A DNA stretch of 64,000 nt, taken from assembly GCF_958301595.1 (NCBI RefSeq), contig NZ_CATQJU010000001.1:806001-870000 (forward strand). Direction: 5' to 3'. This DNA is from Porphyromonas vaginalis. GTDB taxonomy: Bacteria; Bacteroidota; Bacteroidia; Bacteroidales; Porphyromonadaceae. Below, piece by piece: positions 26,306 to 33,263 of this stretch. Positions within the stretch are counted from its first letter, which is position 1. Each line of letters starts with the position of its first letter. Under the pieces are notes generated by a model. It was not told the origin of the DNA and searched no databases. It saw only the letters and a program-made list of their open reading frames with translations. The position numbers and the translations under genes were made by a program.

Positions 26306-26331
26306 GGATTAGAATATATTATGTACCTTTG
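26304..26331 (+). promoter_or_regulatory. Promoter of riboswitch-4HB operon
   Basis: TTG at 26304-26306 and TACCTTTG at 26324-26331 are separated by 17 bp, a fair Bacteroidota -33/-7 pair. Transcription would begin around 26336-26340, at the 5' side of the cobalamin riboswitch. Confidence 0.65.
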
Positions 26332-26334
26332 CGG

Positions 26335-26605
26335 TGCATAGGTGTACGAGGAACAACCAATCTTGTTACCCCGTCTGAATAGGGAACTTGGTGCGAAGCC
26401 AAGACTGTACTCTCAGCTGTAACTCCTGAAGTGCGCCCCTGCATCATGATGTCACTGTAGCACGACCCCTACTAGCCTTCGCGTGAAGGTACCGTAGGTA
26501 GCTATGGGAAGACCCAGGGTATCGCCCGTTTTGTACGACTCGATGTGAGCTATACGAACTAGGGAGAAGTCAGAAGACCTGCCTGTGCCATAGGACTTTT
26601 GTTTT
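26335..26605 (+). promoter_or_regulatory. Cobalamin (B12) riboswitch
   Basis: The conserved core of the cobalamin riboswitch class is readable in order. AATAGGGAACTTGGTGCGAA then GCCAAG at about 26377-26402 matches the GGGAA..GGTG.aA.cC block. CTGTACTC and CAGCTGTAACTCC follow, then CACTG at about 26453, GGGAAGACCCAGGG at about 26506-26520, and the B12-box-like end GAAGTCAGAAGACCTGCC at about 26567-26584. The class normally represses expression when adenosyl- or other cobalamin is bound. The first well-supported gene downstream is abfD at 26868. Exact ends are approximate. Confidence 0.85.
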
Positions 26606-26867
26606 CAGAGCTAGGAAATAAAAAGAATGACAGCGGGACATATATGGCTTCACATAGTGCGTATGATAGAGTCCATAGCAGCAAGACTGACTATGAGGCT
26701 CCCTCTCGTTGTGTCTACACGCATCAGTCACACCCTACTGCCAGCCAGGATGTCTTGGCAGGCTCCGAGCTGTAGGATAGTGCTGCTGCCCATGACTTCT
26801 GCTCTGTATCTCGATCGTCCTACTCTGACGCACGACGATTCTATTCACTTTATACAGAAAAGAAGTT
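26606..26867 (+). other. 262-bp leader between riboswitch and abfD, no confident gene
   Basis: An 88-codon frame begins with ATG at 26627 behind an A-rich stretch and overlaps the abfD start by 26 bp. Its composition is not protein-like and I do not recognise it, so it is not called. A hairpin, CTGCCAGC...TTGGCAGG, lies at about 26739-26761. The leader may hold the expression platform of the riboswitch, a regulatory leader peptide, or the remains of a lost gene. Confidence 0.5.
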
Positions 26868-28340
26868 ATGAAAACACGCGAAGAGTACATTGAGAGCCTT
26901 AGAGCTCTCCATCTCAATGTCTACTTCATGGGCAAGAAGATCGACAACCCCGTCGACCACCCCATGATCCGTCCATCGCTCAATTCGCTAGCGATGACCT
27001 ATGAGCTGGCACAGCAGGAGGAGTACAAGGATCTGATGACCGCTACCTCCAATATTACGGGCAAGACGATCAATCGCTTCTGCCACATTCACCAGAGTGC
27101 TGAGGACCTCGTCAAGAAGGTCAAGATGCAGCGTCTCCTCGGCCAGAAAACCGCTAGCTGCTTTCAGCGCTGTGTCGGTATGGATGCTTTCAACGCTATC
27201 TGGTCTACCACCTATGAGATGGACGAGGCGTGTGGCACTAACTATCACCAGCGCTTCAGAGACTATGTACAGTACTGCCAGGACAACGACCTCGTCGTAG
27301 ATGGTGCTATGACCGATCCTAAGGGCGACCGCAGCCTCTCACCCTCACAGCAGGAGGATCCCGACCTTTACGTACACATCAACGAGATACGCCCTGACGG
27401 TATCGTCGTCACGGGGGCTAAGGCTCACCAGACTGGATCGGTCAATTCGCACGAGCACCTGATCATGCCTACCTGCTCAATGCGTGAGGATGACGCAGAC
27501 TACGCTGTTTCCTTTGCCATCCCCAGTGATGCGGAGGGCGTGACGATCATCTACGGTCGTCAGTCTTGCGACACGCGTAAGATGGAGGAGGGCGCAGACA
27601 TTGACCTGGGTAACTCCACCTTCGGAGGTCATGAGACGCTCTTCATCATGGATCACGTCTTCGTACCTATGGAGCGTGTCTTCATGTGCCGCGAGTATCA
27701 GTTCTCCAATATGCTTGTCGAGCGCTTCGCTGGCTATCACCGTCAGTCCTATGGTGGCTGTAAGGTAGGTGTGGGCGACGTCCTGATCGGTGCTGCAGCT
27801 CTGGCTGCTGACTACAACGGCGTGCCTCGGGCTTCGCACATCAAGGACAAGCTGATCGAGATGGTTCACCTCAATGAGACGCTCTACGCTTGCGGTATCG
27901 CTTGCTCGGCTGAGGGCAAGAAGACGAAGTCGGGCAACTACCTGATCGATATGCTTCTGGCCAACGTATGTAAGCAGAATGTAACCCGCTATCCTTACGA
28001 AATCACCCGTCTCGCTGAGGACATAGCAGGCGGTCTGATGGTTACGATGCCTAGCCAAGCTGACCTGCAGCACGAGGAGGTTGGGCCACTCGTACGTAAG
28101 TACCTCGCTGGTGCTAAGGGTACGGACACGGTGAATCGTATGCGCATCTTACGTCTGATCGAGAACCTCACGCTCGGTACCGCAGCCGTAGGTTACCGCA
28201 CGGAGAGTCTACATGGTGCTGGCTCGCCACAGGCTCAGCGCATCATGATCTCGCGTCAGTGTAATATGGAGGCAAAGAAGGAGCTGGCTCGTCAGATAGC
28301 TCATATCGACACCTCTCTAGATAAGCCTCAGGGCAAGTAG
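26868..28340 (+). CDS. abfD: 4-hydroxybutyryl-CoA dehydratase / vinylacetyl-CoA isomerase
   Basis: This 490-residue protein matches the FAD- and [4Fe-4S]-dependent dehydratase that turns 4-hydroxybutyryl-CoA into crotonyl-CoA. Cluster ligands seen: Cys98 and Cys102 in KTASCFQRCVG, and the His and Cys seven residues apart in HRQSYGGCKVG near residue 290. These correspond to the four ligands known in the clostridial enzyme. The flavin-binding acyl-CoA dehydrogenase-like core is present (GAKAHQTGSVNSHEHLIMP). It is first in the operon behind the cobalamin riboswitch. The cluster is oxygen sensitive, which fits an anaerobe. The product feeds butyrate formation by enzymes outside the window. Confidence 0.95.
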   Translation: MKTREEYIESLRALHLNVYFMGKKIDNPVDHPMIRPSLNSLAMTYELAQQEEYKDLMTATSNITGKTINRFCHIHQSAEDLVKKVKMQRLLGQKTASCFQRCVGMDAFNAIWSTTYEMDEACGTNYHQRFRDYVQYCQDNDLVVDGAMTDPKGDRSLSPSQQEDPDLYVHINEIRPDGIVVTGAKAHQTGSVNSHEHLIMPTCSMREDDADYAVSFAIPSDAEGVTIIYGRQSCDTRKMEEGADIDLGNSTFGGHETLFIMDHVFVPMERVFMCREYQFSNMLVERFAGYHRQSYGGCKVGVGDVLIGAAALAADYNGVPRASHIKDKLIEMVHLNETLYACGIACSAEGKKTKSGNYLIDMLLANVCKQNVTRYPYEITRLAEDIAGGLMVTMPSQADLQHEEVGPLVRKYLAGAKGTDTVNRMRILRLIENLTLGTAAVGYRTESLHGAGSPQAQRIMISRQCNMEAKKELARQIAHIDTSLDKPQGK

Positions 28341-28352
28341 TCCCTATCTCTT

Positions 28353-28646
28353 ATGACAGATCTATCCTCTAGGGTAGACGAGATCACGACCATCATCAGT
28401 AGCTGTGTGCGTCCCCAGCTCCAAGCACACGGGGGCGACATAGCACTGCTGAGGGTCGCTGGCGAACAAGTTTTCGTCAAGGTCTCGGGGAGTTGTCAAG
28501 CATGCCCCTCGCTCAGTAGTACGATCCAAGAGGTAGTGCAGGAGACGCTACGCAGCGAGCTAGGGCTCCCCACCCTAACGGTAACTGTGGACGACAGTGT
28601 CAGCGACGAACTCATCGCCGAGGCGCTGCGGATCATACGGAGGTAA
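28353..28646 (+). CDS. NifU-like Fe-S scaffold domain protein
   Basis: This 97-residue protein is a stand-alone NifU C-terminal domain. It has PQLQAHGGDIALLRVAGEQVF and the CxxC pair in SGSCQACPSLSSTIQE, which binds a labile iron-sulfur cluster. It begins 12 bp after abfD, whose product needs a [4Fe-4S] cluster. Inference: it delivers or repairs that cluster. NifU-like proteins are also general carriers, so a dedicated role is likely from position but not shown. A repeat of about 100 bp separates it from the next gene. Confidence 0.88.
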   Translation: MTDLSSRVDEITTIISSCVRPQLQAHGGDIALLRVAGEQVFVKVSGSCQACPSLSSTIQEVVQETLRSELGLPTLTVTVDDSVSDELIAEALRIIRR

Positions 28647-28648
28647 GG

Positions 28649-28743
28649 GCTATTGGCTCTTAGCTGTTAGCTAGAGTCACTAAAGCCAACAGCTAATAGC
28701 CAACAGCCAATCTCTAACCTCTAAATTCTAATCTCTAATCTCT
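28649..28743. repeat. Repeat block inside the 4HB operon
   Basis: GGCTATTGGCTCTTAGCTG with TTAGCTAGAG is followed after a short loop by AGCCAACAGCTAATAGCC and AACAGCCAATC, so the two halves can pair. A run of TCTAACCTCTAAATTC and TCTAATCTC units follows, the complement of the TTAGAG repeats at 21593 and 26178. It fills the gap between the NifU-like and CoA-transferase genes. Confidence 0.65.
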
Positions 28744-28747
28744 ATCT

Positions 28748-30034
28748 ATGTCTATCCCATTTAGCAGTATCTCTCCAGACGAAGCGGTCTCCCACATACA
28801 GGACGGTGACTTCGTCGTACTATCTCATGCGGCCGCTGTACCGCAAGCGTGCGTCGCTGCCTTGGCGCGAAACTATGAGCACTTTCACAACGTCCGCATC
28901 TTCCACATGGTCACCCTGGGCGAAAGCCCCTACACAGCACCCGAGATGGAGGGGCACTTCAGACTCGTGACCAACTTCGTCGGTGCCAACACGCGTCCCG
29001 CTGTCGATGAGCAGCGCGCTGACTTCGTCCCCTCCTACTTCTACGAGGTGCCCTCGATGATGCAGCCCGGGGGAGTCTTTCACCCCGACGTGGCTATCGT
29101 GCAGCTCTCTTATCCTAACGAGGAGGGCTACTGCAGCTTCGGCACCTCCTGTGACTATAGCAAGCCCGCCGCTGAGCAGGCGCGAGTCGTCATCGGAGAG
29201 CTCAATAAGCAGATGCCATTCGTAGGCGGAGACAACCTCATACATATCTCTCAGCTCACACATATCGTCGAGGCCGACTACCCACTCTACGCGCTTGACC
29301 TGCCACGCATCGGAGAGGTCGAGGAGGCTATCGGACGCAACTGCGCAGAGCTCATACAGGATGGAGACACGCTCCAGCTCGGTATCGGAGCAATCCCCGA
29401 TGCTGTCTTGCTCTTCCTCAAGGATAAGAAGGATCTAGGCATCCACTCCGAGATGGTCTCTGACGGTGTGGTCAAGCTCATCAAGGCTAACACCATCACG
29501 GGCAAGCGCAAGACGCTCCACCCCAACAAGGTGGTTGCTACCTTCCTCATGGGTACGCAAGAGCTCTACGACTTTGCGCACAACAACCCAGCCATCGAGA
29601 TGCGTCCCGTCAACTATGTCAACGATCCGCGCATCATCGCCCAAAACGATCACCTCGTGAGCATCAATAGCTGTATCGAGGTAGACCTCATGGGGCAGGT
29701 GGTCTCTGAGGCTATGGGCTTGCGACAGTTCAGCGGTCCAGGCGGACAGGTAGACTTCGTGCGTGGTGCCGCTTGGTCTAAGGGCGGGCGCAGCATCATC
29801 GCTATACCCTCCACGGCACGTCGAGGCACCGCCTCTCGCATCGTACCCCTACTCACGGAGGGTGCTGCCATCACTACCTCTCGCAACGACGTAGACTACA
29901 TCGTCACCGAGTATGGTGTAGCGCACCTCAAGGGCAAGTCGCTCCGTGAGCGAGCCTTGGCACTGACAGCTATCGCTCATCCCAATTTCCGCCCCGAGCT
30001 AGAGGCGGAGTGCAAGAGAAGATTCAAACTATAA
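28748..30034 (+). CDS. abfT: 4-hydroxybutyrate CoA-transferase
   Basis: This 428-residue protein is a family I CoA-transferase of the acetyl-CoA hydrolase/4-hydroxybutyrate type. It has LQLGIGAIPDAVL, and the catalytic glutamate is expected at Glu235 in GIHSEMVSDGVVKLI. The C-terminal block is FSGPGGQVDFVRGAAWSKGG. It moves CoA from acetyl-CoA (or butyryl-CoA) to 4-hydroxybutyrate, making the substrate of AbfD. The assignment over a generic acetyl-CoA hydrolase rests on the operon: abfD upstream, 4HB dehydrogenase 15 bp downstream. Cytoplasmic. Confidence 0.92.
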   Translation: MSIPFSSISPDEAVSHIQDGDFVVLSHAAAVPQACVAALARNYEHFHNVRIFHMVTLGESPYTAPEMEGHFRLVTNFVGANTRPAVDEQRADFVPSYFYEVPSMMQPGGVFHPDVAIVQLSYPNEEGYCSFGTSCDYSKPAAEQARVVIGELNKQMPFVGGDNLIHISQLTHIVEADYPLYALDLPRIGEVEEAIGRNCAELIQDGDTLQLGIGAIPDAVLLFLKDKKDLGIHSEMVSDGVVKLIKANTITGKRKTLHPNKVVATFLMGTQELYDFAHNNPAIEMRPVNYVNDPRIIAQNDHLVSINSCIEVDLMGQVVSEAMGLRQFSGPGGQVDFVRGAAWSKGGRSIIAIPSTARRGTASRIVPLLTEGAAITTSRNDVDYIVTEYGVAHLKGKSLRERALALTAIAHPNFRPELEAECKRRFKL

Positions 30035-30049
30035 TAATACATTCTTACT

Positions 30050-31165
30050 ATGCAACTATTCAAGCTCAAGACGGTCATCGACCAGTTCGAGACCTTTGCA
30101 GACTTTGCCAAAGCCTTTGCACTCGGGGAGCGTGATCTAGTCATCACCAATGACTTCCTCTACGAGCCCTTTATGAAAGCCTCCCAGCTACCCTGCCACT
30201 TCGTCATGCAGGAGCACTACGGCACAGGAGAGCCCTCGGAGGAGATGATGAATCAGATCCTCCACGACCTCCAGGGCACGGACTTCGATCGTGTCATAGC
30301 CGTAGGCGGTGGCACGGTCATCGACATCTCCAAGCTCTTCGTGCTGCGTGGCTTGACAGACGTGATGGACGCTTTTGACAAGAAGATCCCGCTCGTCAAG
30401 GAGAAGCAGCTCATCATCATCCCCACGACCTGTGGTACTGGTAGCGAGGTGACCAATATCTCCATCGCTGAGATCAAGAGCCGCCAGACGAAGATGGGAC
30501 TCGCCGACGATGCCATCGTAGCTGACAATGCGGTCATCATCCCTGAGCTACTCAAGGGGCTGCCCTTCAAGTTTTACGCTTGCAGCGCCATCGATGCGCT
30601 GATACATGCTGTGGAGTCCTTCCTCTCGCCCAAGTGCAATCCCTACACCGCTATCTTTAGCGAAGCAGCTTGGCAGATCATCATCCCGGTCTTCCAGAAG
30701 ATACGAGACAAGGGCCCCGACTACCGCTTCGAGTGTATGGGCGAGATGATTATGGCGAGCAACTTCGCCGGCATCGCCTTCGGCAATGCGGGTGTTGGTG
30801 CCGTCCACGCGCTCTCTTATCCGCTCGGTGGCACCTATCACGTACCCCACGGTGAGTCAAACTATCAGTTCTTCACCGAGGTCTTTAAGGCTTACGAGCG
30901 CAAGGCTCCAGCTGGTCAGATGAAGCTCCTCAAGGAGAAGCTCGCCACGCTGATGGGTTGTACGCCCGCCACGCTCTTTGACGAGATCGACACACTGCTC
31001 TCAGCTTTGATCGCCAAGAATCCGCTTCACACCTACGGTATGAAGGAGGAGGAGATCGAAGGCTTTGCCGATGCAGTCCTCGCTACGCAGCAGCGCCTCC
31101 TAGCAAACAACTACACCCCCCTCACACGGGACGAGATTAGAGACATCTACAAGGCTCTCTACTAA
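30050..31165 (+). CDS. 4hbD: NAD-dependent 4-hydroxybutyrate dehydrogenase
   Basis: This 371-residue protein belongs to the iron-containing alcohol dehydrogenases. The nucleotide-binding loop is AVGGGTVIDISKLF. Metal ligands lie in CSAIDALIHAVESFLS and in AGVGAVHALSYPLGGTYHVPHGESN. In this operon it reduces succinate semialdehyde (made by SucD) to 4-hydroxybutyrate, which the CoA-transferase then activates. Length and the PTTCGTGSEVTNISIAE segment agree with characterised 4-hydroxybutyrate dehydrogenases. It lies 40 bp before sucD. Confidence 0.93.
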   Translation: MQLFKLKTVIDQFETFADFAKAFALGERDLVITNDFLYEPFMKASQLPCHFVMQEHYGTGEPSEEMMNQILHDLQGTDFDRVIAVGGGTVIDISKLFVLRGLTDVMDAFDKKIPLVKEKQLIIIPTTCGTGSEVTNISIAEIKSRQTKMGLADDAIVADNAVIIPELLKGLPFKFYACSAIDALIHAVESFLSPKCNPYTAIFSEAAWQIIIPVFQKIRDKGPDYRFECMGEMIMASNFAGIAFGNAGVGAVHALSYPLGGTYHVPHGESNYQFFTEVFKAYERKAPAGQMKLLKEKLATLMGCTPATLFDEIDTLLSALIAKNPLHTYGMKEEEIEGFADAVLATQQRLLANNYTPLTRDEIRDIYKALY

Positions 31166-31205
31166 TAAAGCTATCATACAATTCAATCTATAAACAACCA
31201 TATCT

Positions 31206-32564
31206 ATGGATATTAAAGAAATGGTCTCTCTAGCACGAGAGGCACAGAAGGATTACCAAGCACGCTTCGACCAGGACGCTGTAGACCAGGTCGTCAAGGC
31301 TCTCTGTCGTGTCGTCTATGACAATGCTGAGATGCTCGCTCGTGAAGCGGTCGACGAGACCGAGATGGGCGTCTATGAGGACAAAGTAGCTAAGTGCCGC
31401 AACAAGTCAAAAGGCGTATGGAGCAACCTCCAGGGCAAGAAGAGTATGGGCGTACTAGACATCGACGAGAAGACCGGTCTCATCAAGATCGCTAAGCCCG
31501 TAGGTGTCGTCGCTGCTATCACCCCGACGACCAATCCGATCGTCACACCGATGGCAAACATCGCCTTCGCACTCAAGACACGCAACGCTATCATCGTATC
31601 GCCACACCCACGCTCTAAGAACTGCTCTGCACATACCATCCAGCTCATACTGGAGCGTCTTAAGGACTTCAACGTACCCGAGCACCTCATCCAGTGCGTC
31701 ACCGAGCCCTCTATCCAAGCCACGCAAGACCTTATGGCAGCCGTCGACGTCGTAGTCGCTACGGGTGGTATGGGTATGGTACACTCTGCTTACTCTTCGG
31801 GCAAGCCCTCCTTTGGCGTAGGCGCTGGCAACGTGCAGGTCATCCTCGACGAGCATATCGACTACAACGAAGCTGCCGAGACCATCATCCGCGGACGTAT
31901 CTTCGACAACGGCATCATCTGCTCTGGTGAGCAGTGCTTCATCTATCCTGAGCAGCACCGGGAGGAGATCTTCCAGGCCTTCAAGGATCACGGAGCTTAC
32001 TTCGTACCAGCTGAGGAGCATGACAAGATGGTCAATACGCTCTTCGTCAACGGCACCATCAGCCGTGACGTGGTCGGCAAGAGCGTACAGCACATTGCTC
32101 AGCTCGCCGGCATCTCCGTACCCGAGGGTACTCGCATGCTCATCGTGCCCGCCAAGGGCGTCGGCACGGCCGATCCTATCTGCAAGGAGAAGATGTGCCC
32201 CGTGATGACCTGTCTGCCTTACAAGCACTTTGACGAGGCTATCGAGCTGGCTAATACCAACCTCAAGATGGAGGGTAGTGGCCACACGGCAGGCATCCAC
32301 TCGAACAATCAGGGTAACATCATCAAGGCTGGCGACGAGATCACCATATCGCGTCTCATCGTCAACGCTCCCTGCTCGATCACGGCTGGCGGATCGATCC
32401 AAAACGGTCTCTCCGTGACCACAACCCTAGGCTGCGGTAGCTGGGGCAATAACTCTATCTCGGAGAACCTTACCTACAAGCACCTACTCAACATCTCTCG
32501 CATCGCTCGTATGTCGCCACACGTTCACGTGCCGACCGACGAGGAGATCTGGGCGATGAACTAA
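31206..32564 (+). CDS. sucD: CoA-acylating succinate-semialdehyde dehydrogenase
   Basis: This 452-residue aldehyde dehydrogenase-fold protein reduces succinyl-CoA to succinate semialdehyde with NAD(P)H. The cofactor-binding stretch is VVVATGGMGMVHSAYSSGK, and the catalytic cysteine is in DNGIICSGEQCFIYPE, as in CoA-acylating SucD and related acetaldehyde dehydrogenases. It is the last gene of the operon but the first enzyme of the pathway, draining succinyl-CoA from the reductive TCA branch. A terminator follows at 32797-32832, now separated from the gene by an inserted 175-bp MITE. Confidence 0.94.
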   Translation: MDIKEMVSLAREAQKDYQARFDQDAVDQVVKALCRVVYDNAEMLAREAVDETEMGVYEDKVAKCRNKSKGVWSNLQGKKSMGVLDIDEKTGLIKIAKPVGVVAAITPTTNPIVTPMANIAFALKTRNAIIVSPHPRSKNCSAHTIQLILERLKDFNVPEHLIQCVTEPSIQATQDLMAAVDVVVATGGMGMVHSAYSSGKPSFGVGAGNVQVILDEHIDYNEAAETIIRGRIFDNGIICSGEQCFIYPEQHREEIFQAFKDHGAYFVPAEEHDKMVNTLFVNGTISRDVVGKSVQHIAQLAGISVPEGTRMLIVPAKGVGTADPICKEKMCPVMTCLPYKHFDEAIELANTNLKMEGSGHTAGIHSNNQGNIIKAGDEITISRLIVNAPCSITAGGSIQNGLSVTTTLGCGSWGNNSISENLTYKHLLNISRIARMSPHVHVPTDEEIWAMN

Positions 32565-32615
32565 GTCCGCTAGCGCAGACGCTCTGCGTGCACTACGACT
32601 GAGAGTGCACCTAAT

Positions 32616-32790
32616 GAGACTGTTGCAAAAGTCAACAGTCTCACAATCTTGCAAGCAAGATTGTCCTGACTTTGCAGAAAGGATGAAGCGCAAGGCGCTG
32701 AGGGTGAGGTCTGAAGGGAGCATACCTCCGTATGTGACCGAAGCCGAATCCCGAAAGCAACACAGCGATTCGCCTTTATGCAACAGTCTC
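32616..32790. mobile_element. 175-bp MITE with GAGACTGTTGCA terminal inverted repeats
   Basis: The left end reads GAGACTGTTGCA and the right end TGCAACAGTCTC, a perfect 12-bp terminal inverted repeat. CTAAT lies directly outside both ends (32611-32615 and 32791-32795), a 5-bp target duplication. The left end continues as the 27-bp palindrome seen alone at 21805 and 36236. An open frame of about 60 codons runs through it on the plus strand, rich in charged residues, with no recognised function. There is no transposase inside, so it is non-autonomous. Confidence 0.8.
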
Positions 32791-32796
32791 CTAATG

Positions 32797-32832
32797 CAAC
32801 GCTCCCGATGAGGCACGCTCCTCGTCGGGAGC
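32797..32832 (+). terminator. Terminator of the 4HB/butyrate operon
   Basis: AACGCTCCCGA (from about 32799) pairs with TCGGGAGCGTT (to about 32835) around a GC-rich loop and is followed by CTATTTAT. It lies 230 bp after the sucD stop because of the MITE at 32616-32790. The ends given are approximate to a few bases. Confidence 0.75.
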
Positions 32833-32880
32833 GTTCTATTTATCCCTATATCTCAGTGTAACAGCTGTTTTCCAAAAAGC

Positions 32881-32984
32881 TTTCCACCCTTGGAAAATAA
32901 AATTTCCAAGGGTGGAAAAGATAATTTCCAACGCTGGAAATTTTGCTTTCCAAGCTTGGAAACTTTTCTTTCCACCGTTGGAAA
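32881..32984. repeat. 22-bp-phased palindrome array (5 units) with variable cores
   Basis: Five 16-bp units of the form TTTCCA-N4-TGGAAA start at 32881, 32903, 32925, 32947 and 32969, exactly 22 bp apart. The 4-base cores are CCCT, AGGG, ACGC, AGCT and CCGT. Spacers are 6 bases and A/T-rich (for example ATAAAA, AGATAA). The arms are invariant and only the core changes. The first two cores are reverse complements of each other. A decayed sixth unit may lie around 32860-32875. No gene is seen. Confidence 0.9.
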
Positions 32985-33097
32985 ACTTTCGCACCTCAAC
33001 TCGGTCGAGTAGCGATGGCACTTTTTCGAGATGAGCCGTCGGTCGTCATGGTGCGTGTTGCGGTGCTGGGGGAGATTCGTTGTCTACAAACATTTAG

Positions 33098-33105
33098 TAC
33101 CTTTG
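33098..33105 (+). promoter_or_regulatory. -7 element of the interrupted GYF-CD225 gene
   Basis: TACCTTTG lies 21 bp before the ATG at 33127, with a TTG at 33080-33082 as a weak -33 candidate. Confidence 0.5.
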
Positions 33106-33263
33106 GCTGTATGGAAGAGTAATCTCATGAAGCAATACTACATCATTCGCAATGATCAGCCCGCTGGACCCTATACGCTGGAGGAGCTTGCCGCAATGGA
33201 GATCACACCCGACACGATTGTCTGGGCTGAGGATATAGTTGACTGGATACCCGCTTATCAGGT

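Noticed and set aside
26627-26893. 88-codon frame after the cobalamin riboswitch
   Set aside because: It overlaps the abfD start, is not recognised and has a non-protein-like composition. Kept only as a possible leader, not called as a gene.
27477-28073. 198-codon open frame on the minus strand opposite abfD
   Set aside because: Shadow of abfD, which has all cluster-binding residues; no start signal or motif on the minus strand.
31455-32402. 315-codon open frame on the minus strand opposite sucD
   Set aside because: It is a shadow of the well-supported sucD gene, caused by codon bias; composition is not protein-like and no motif is recognised.
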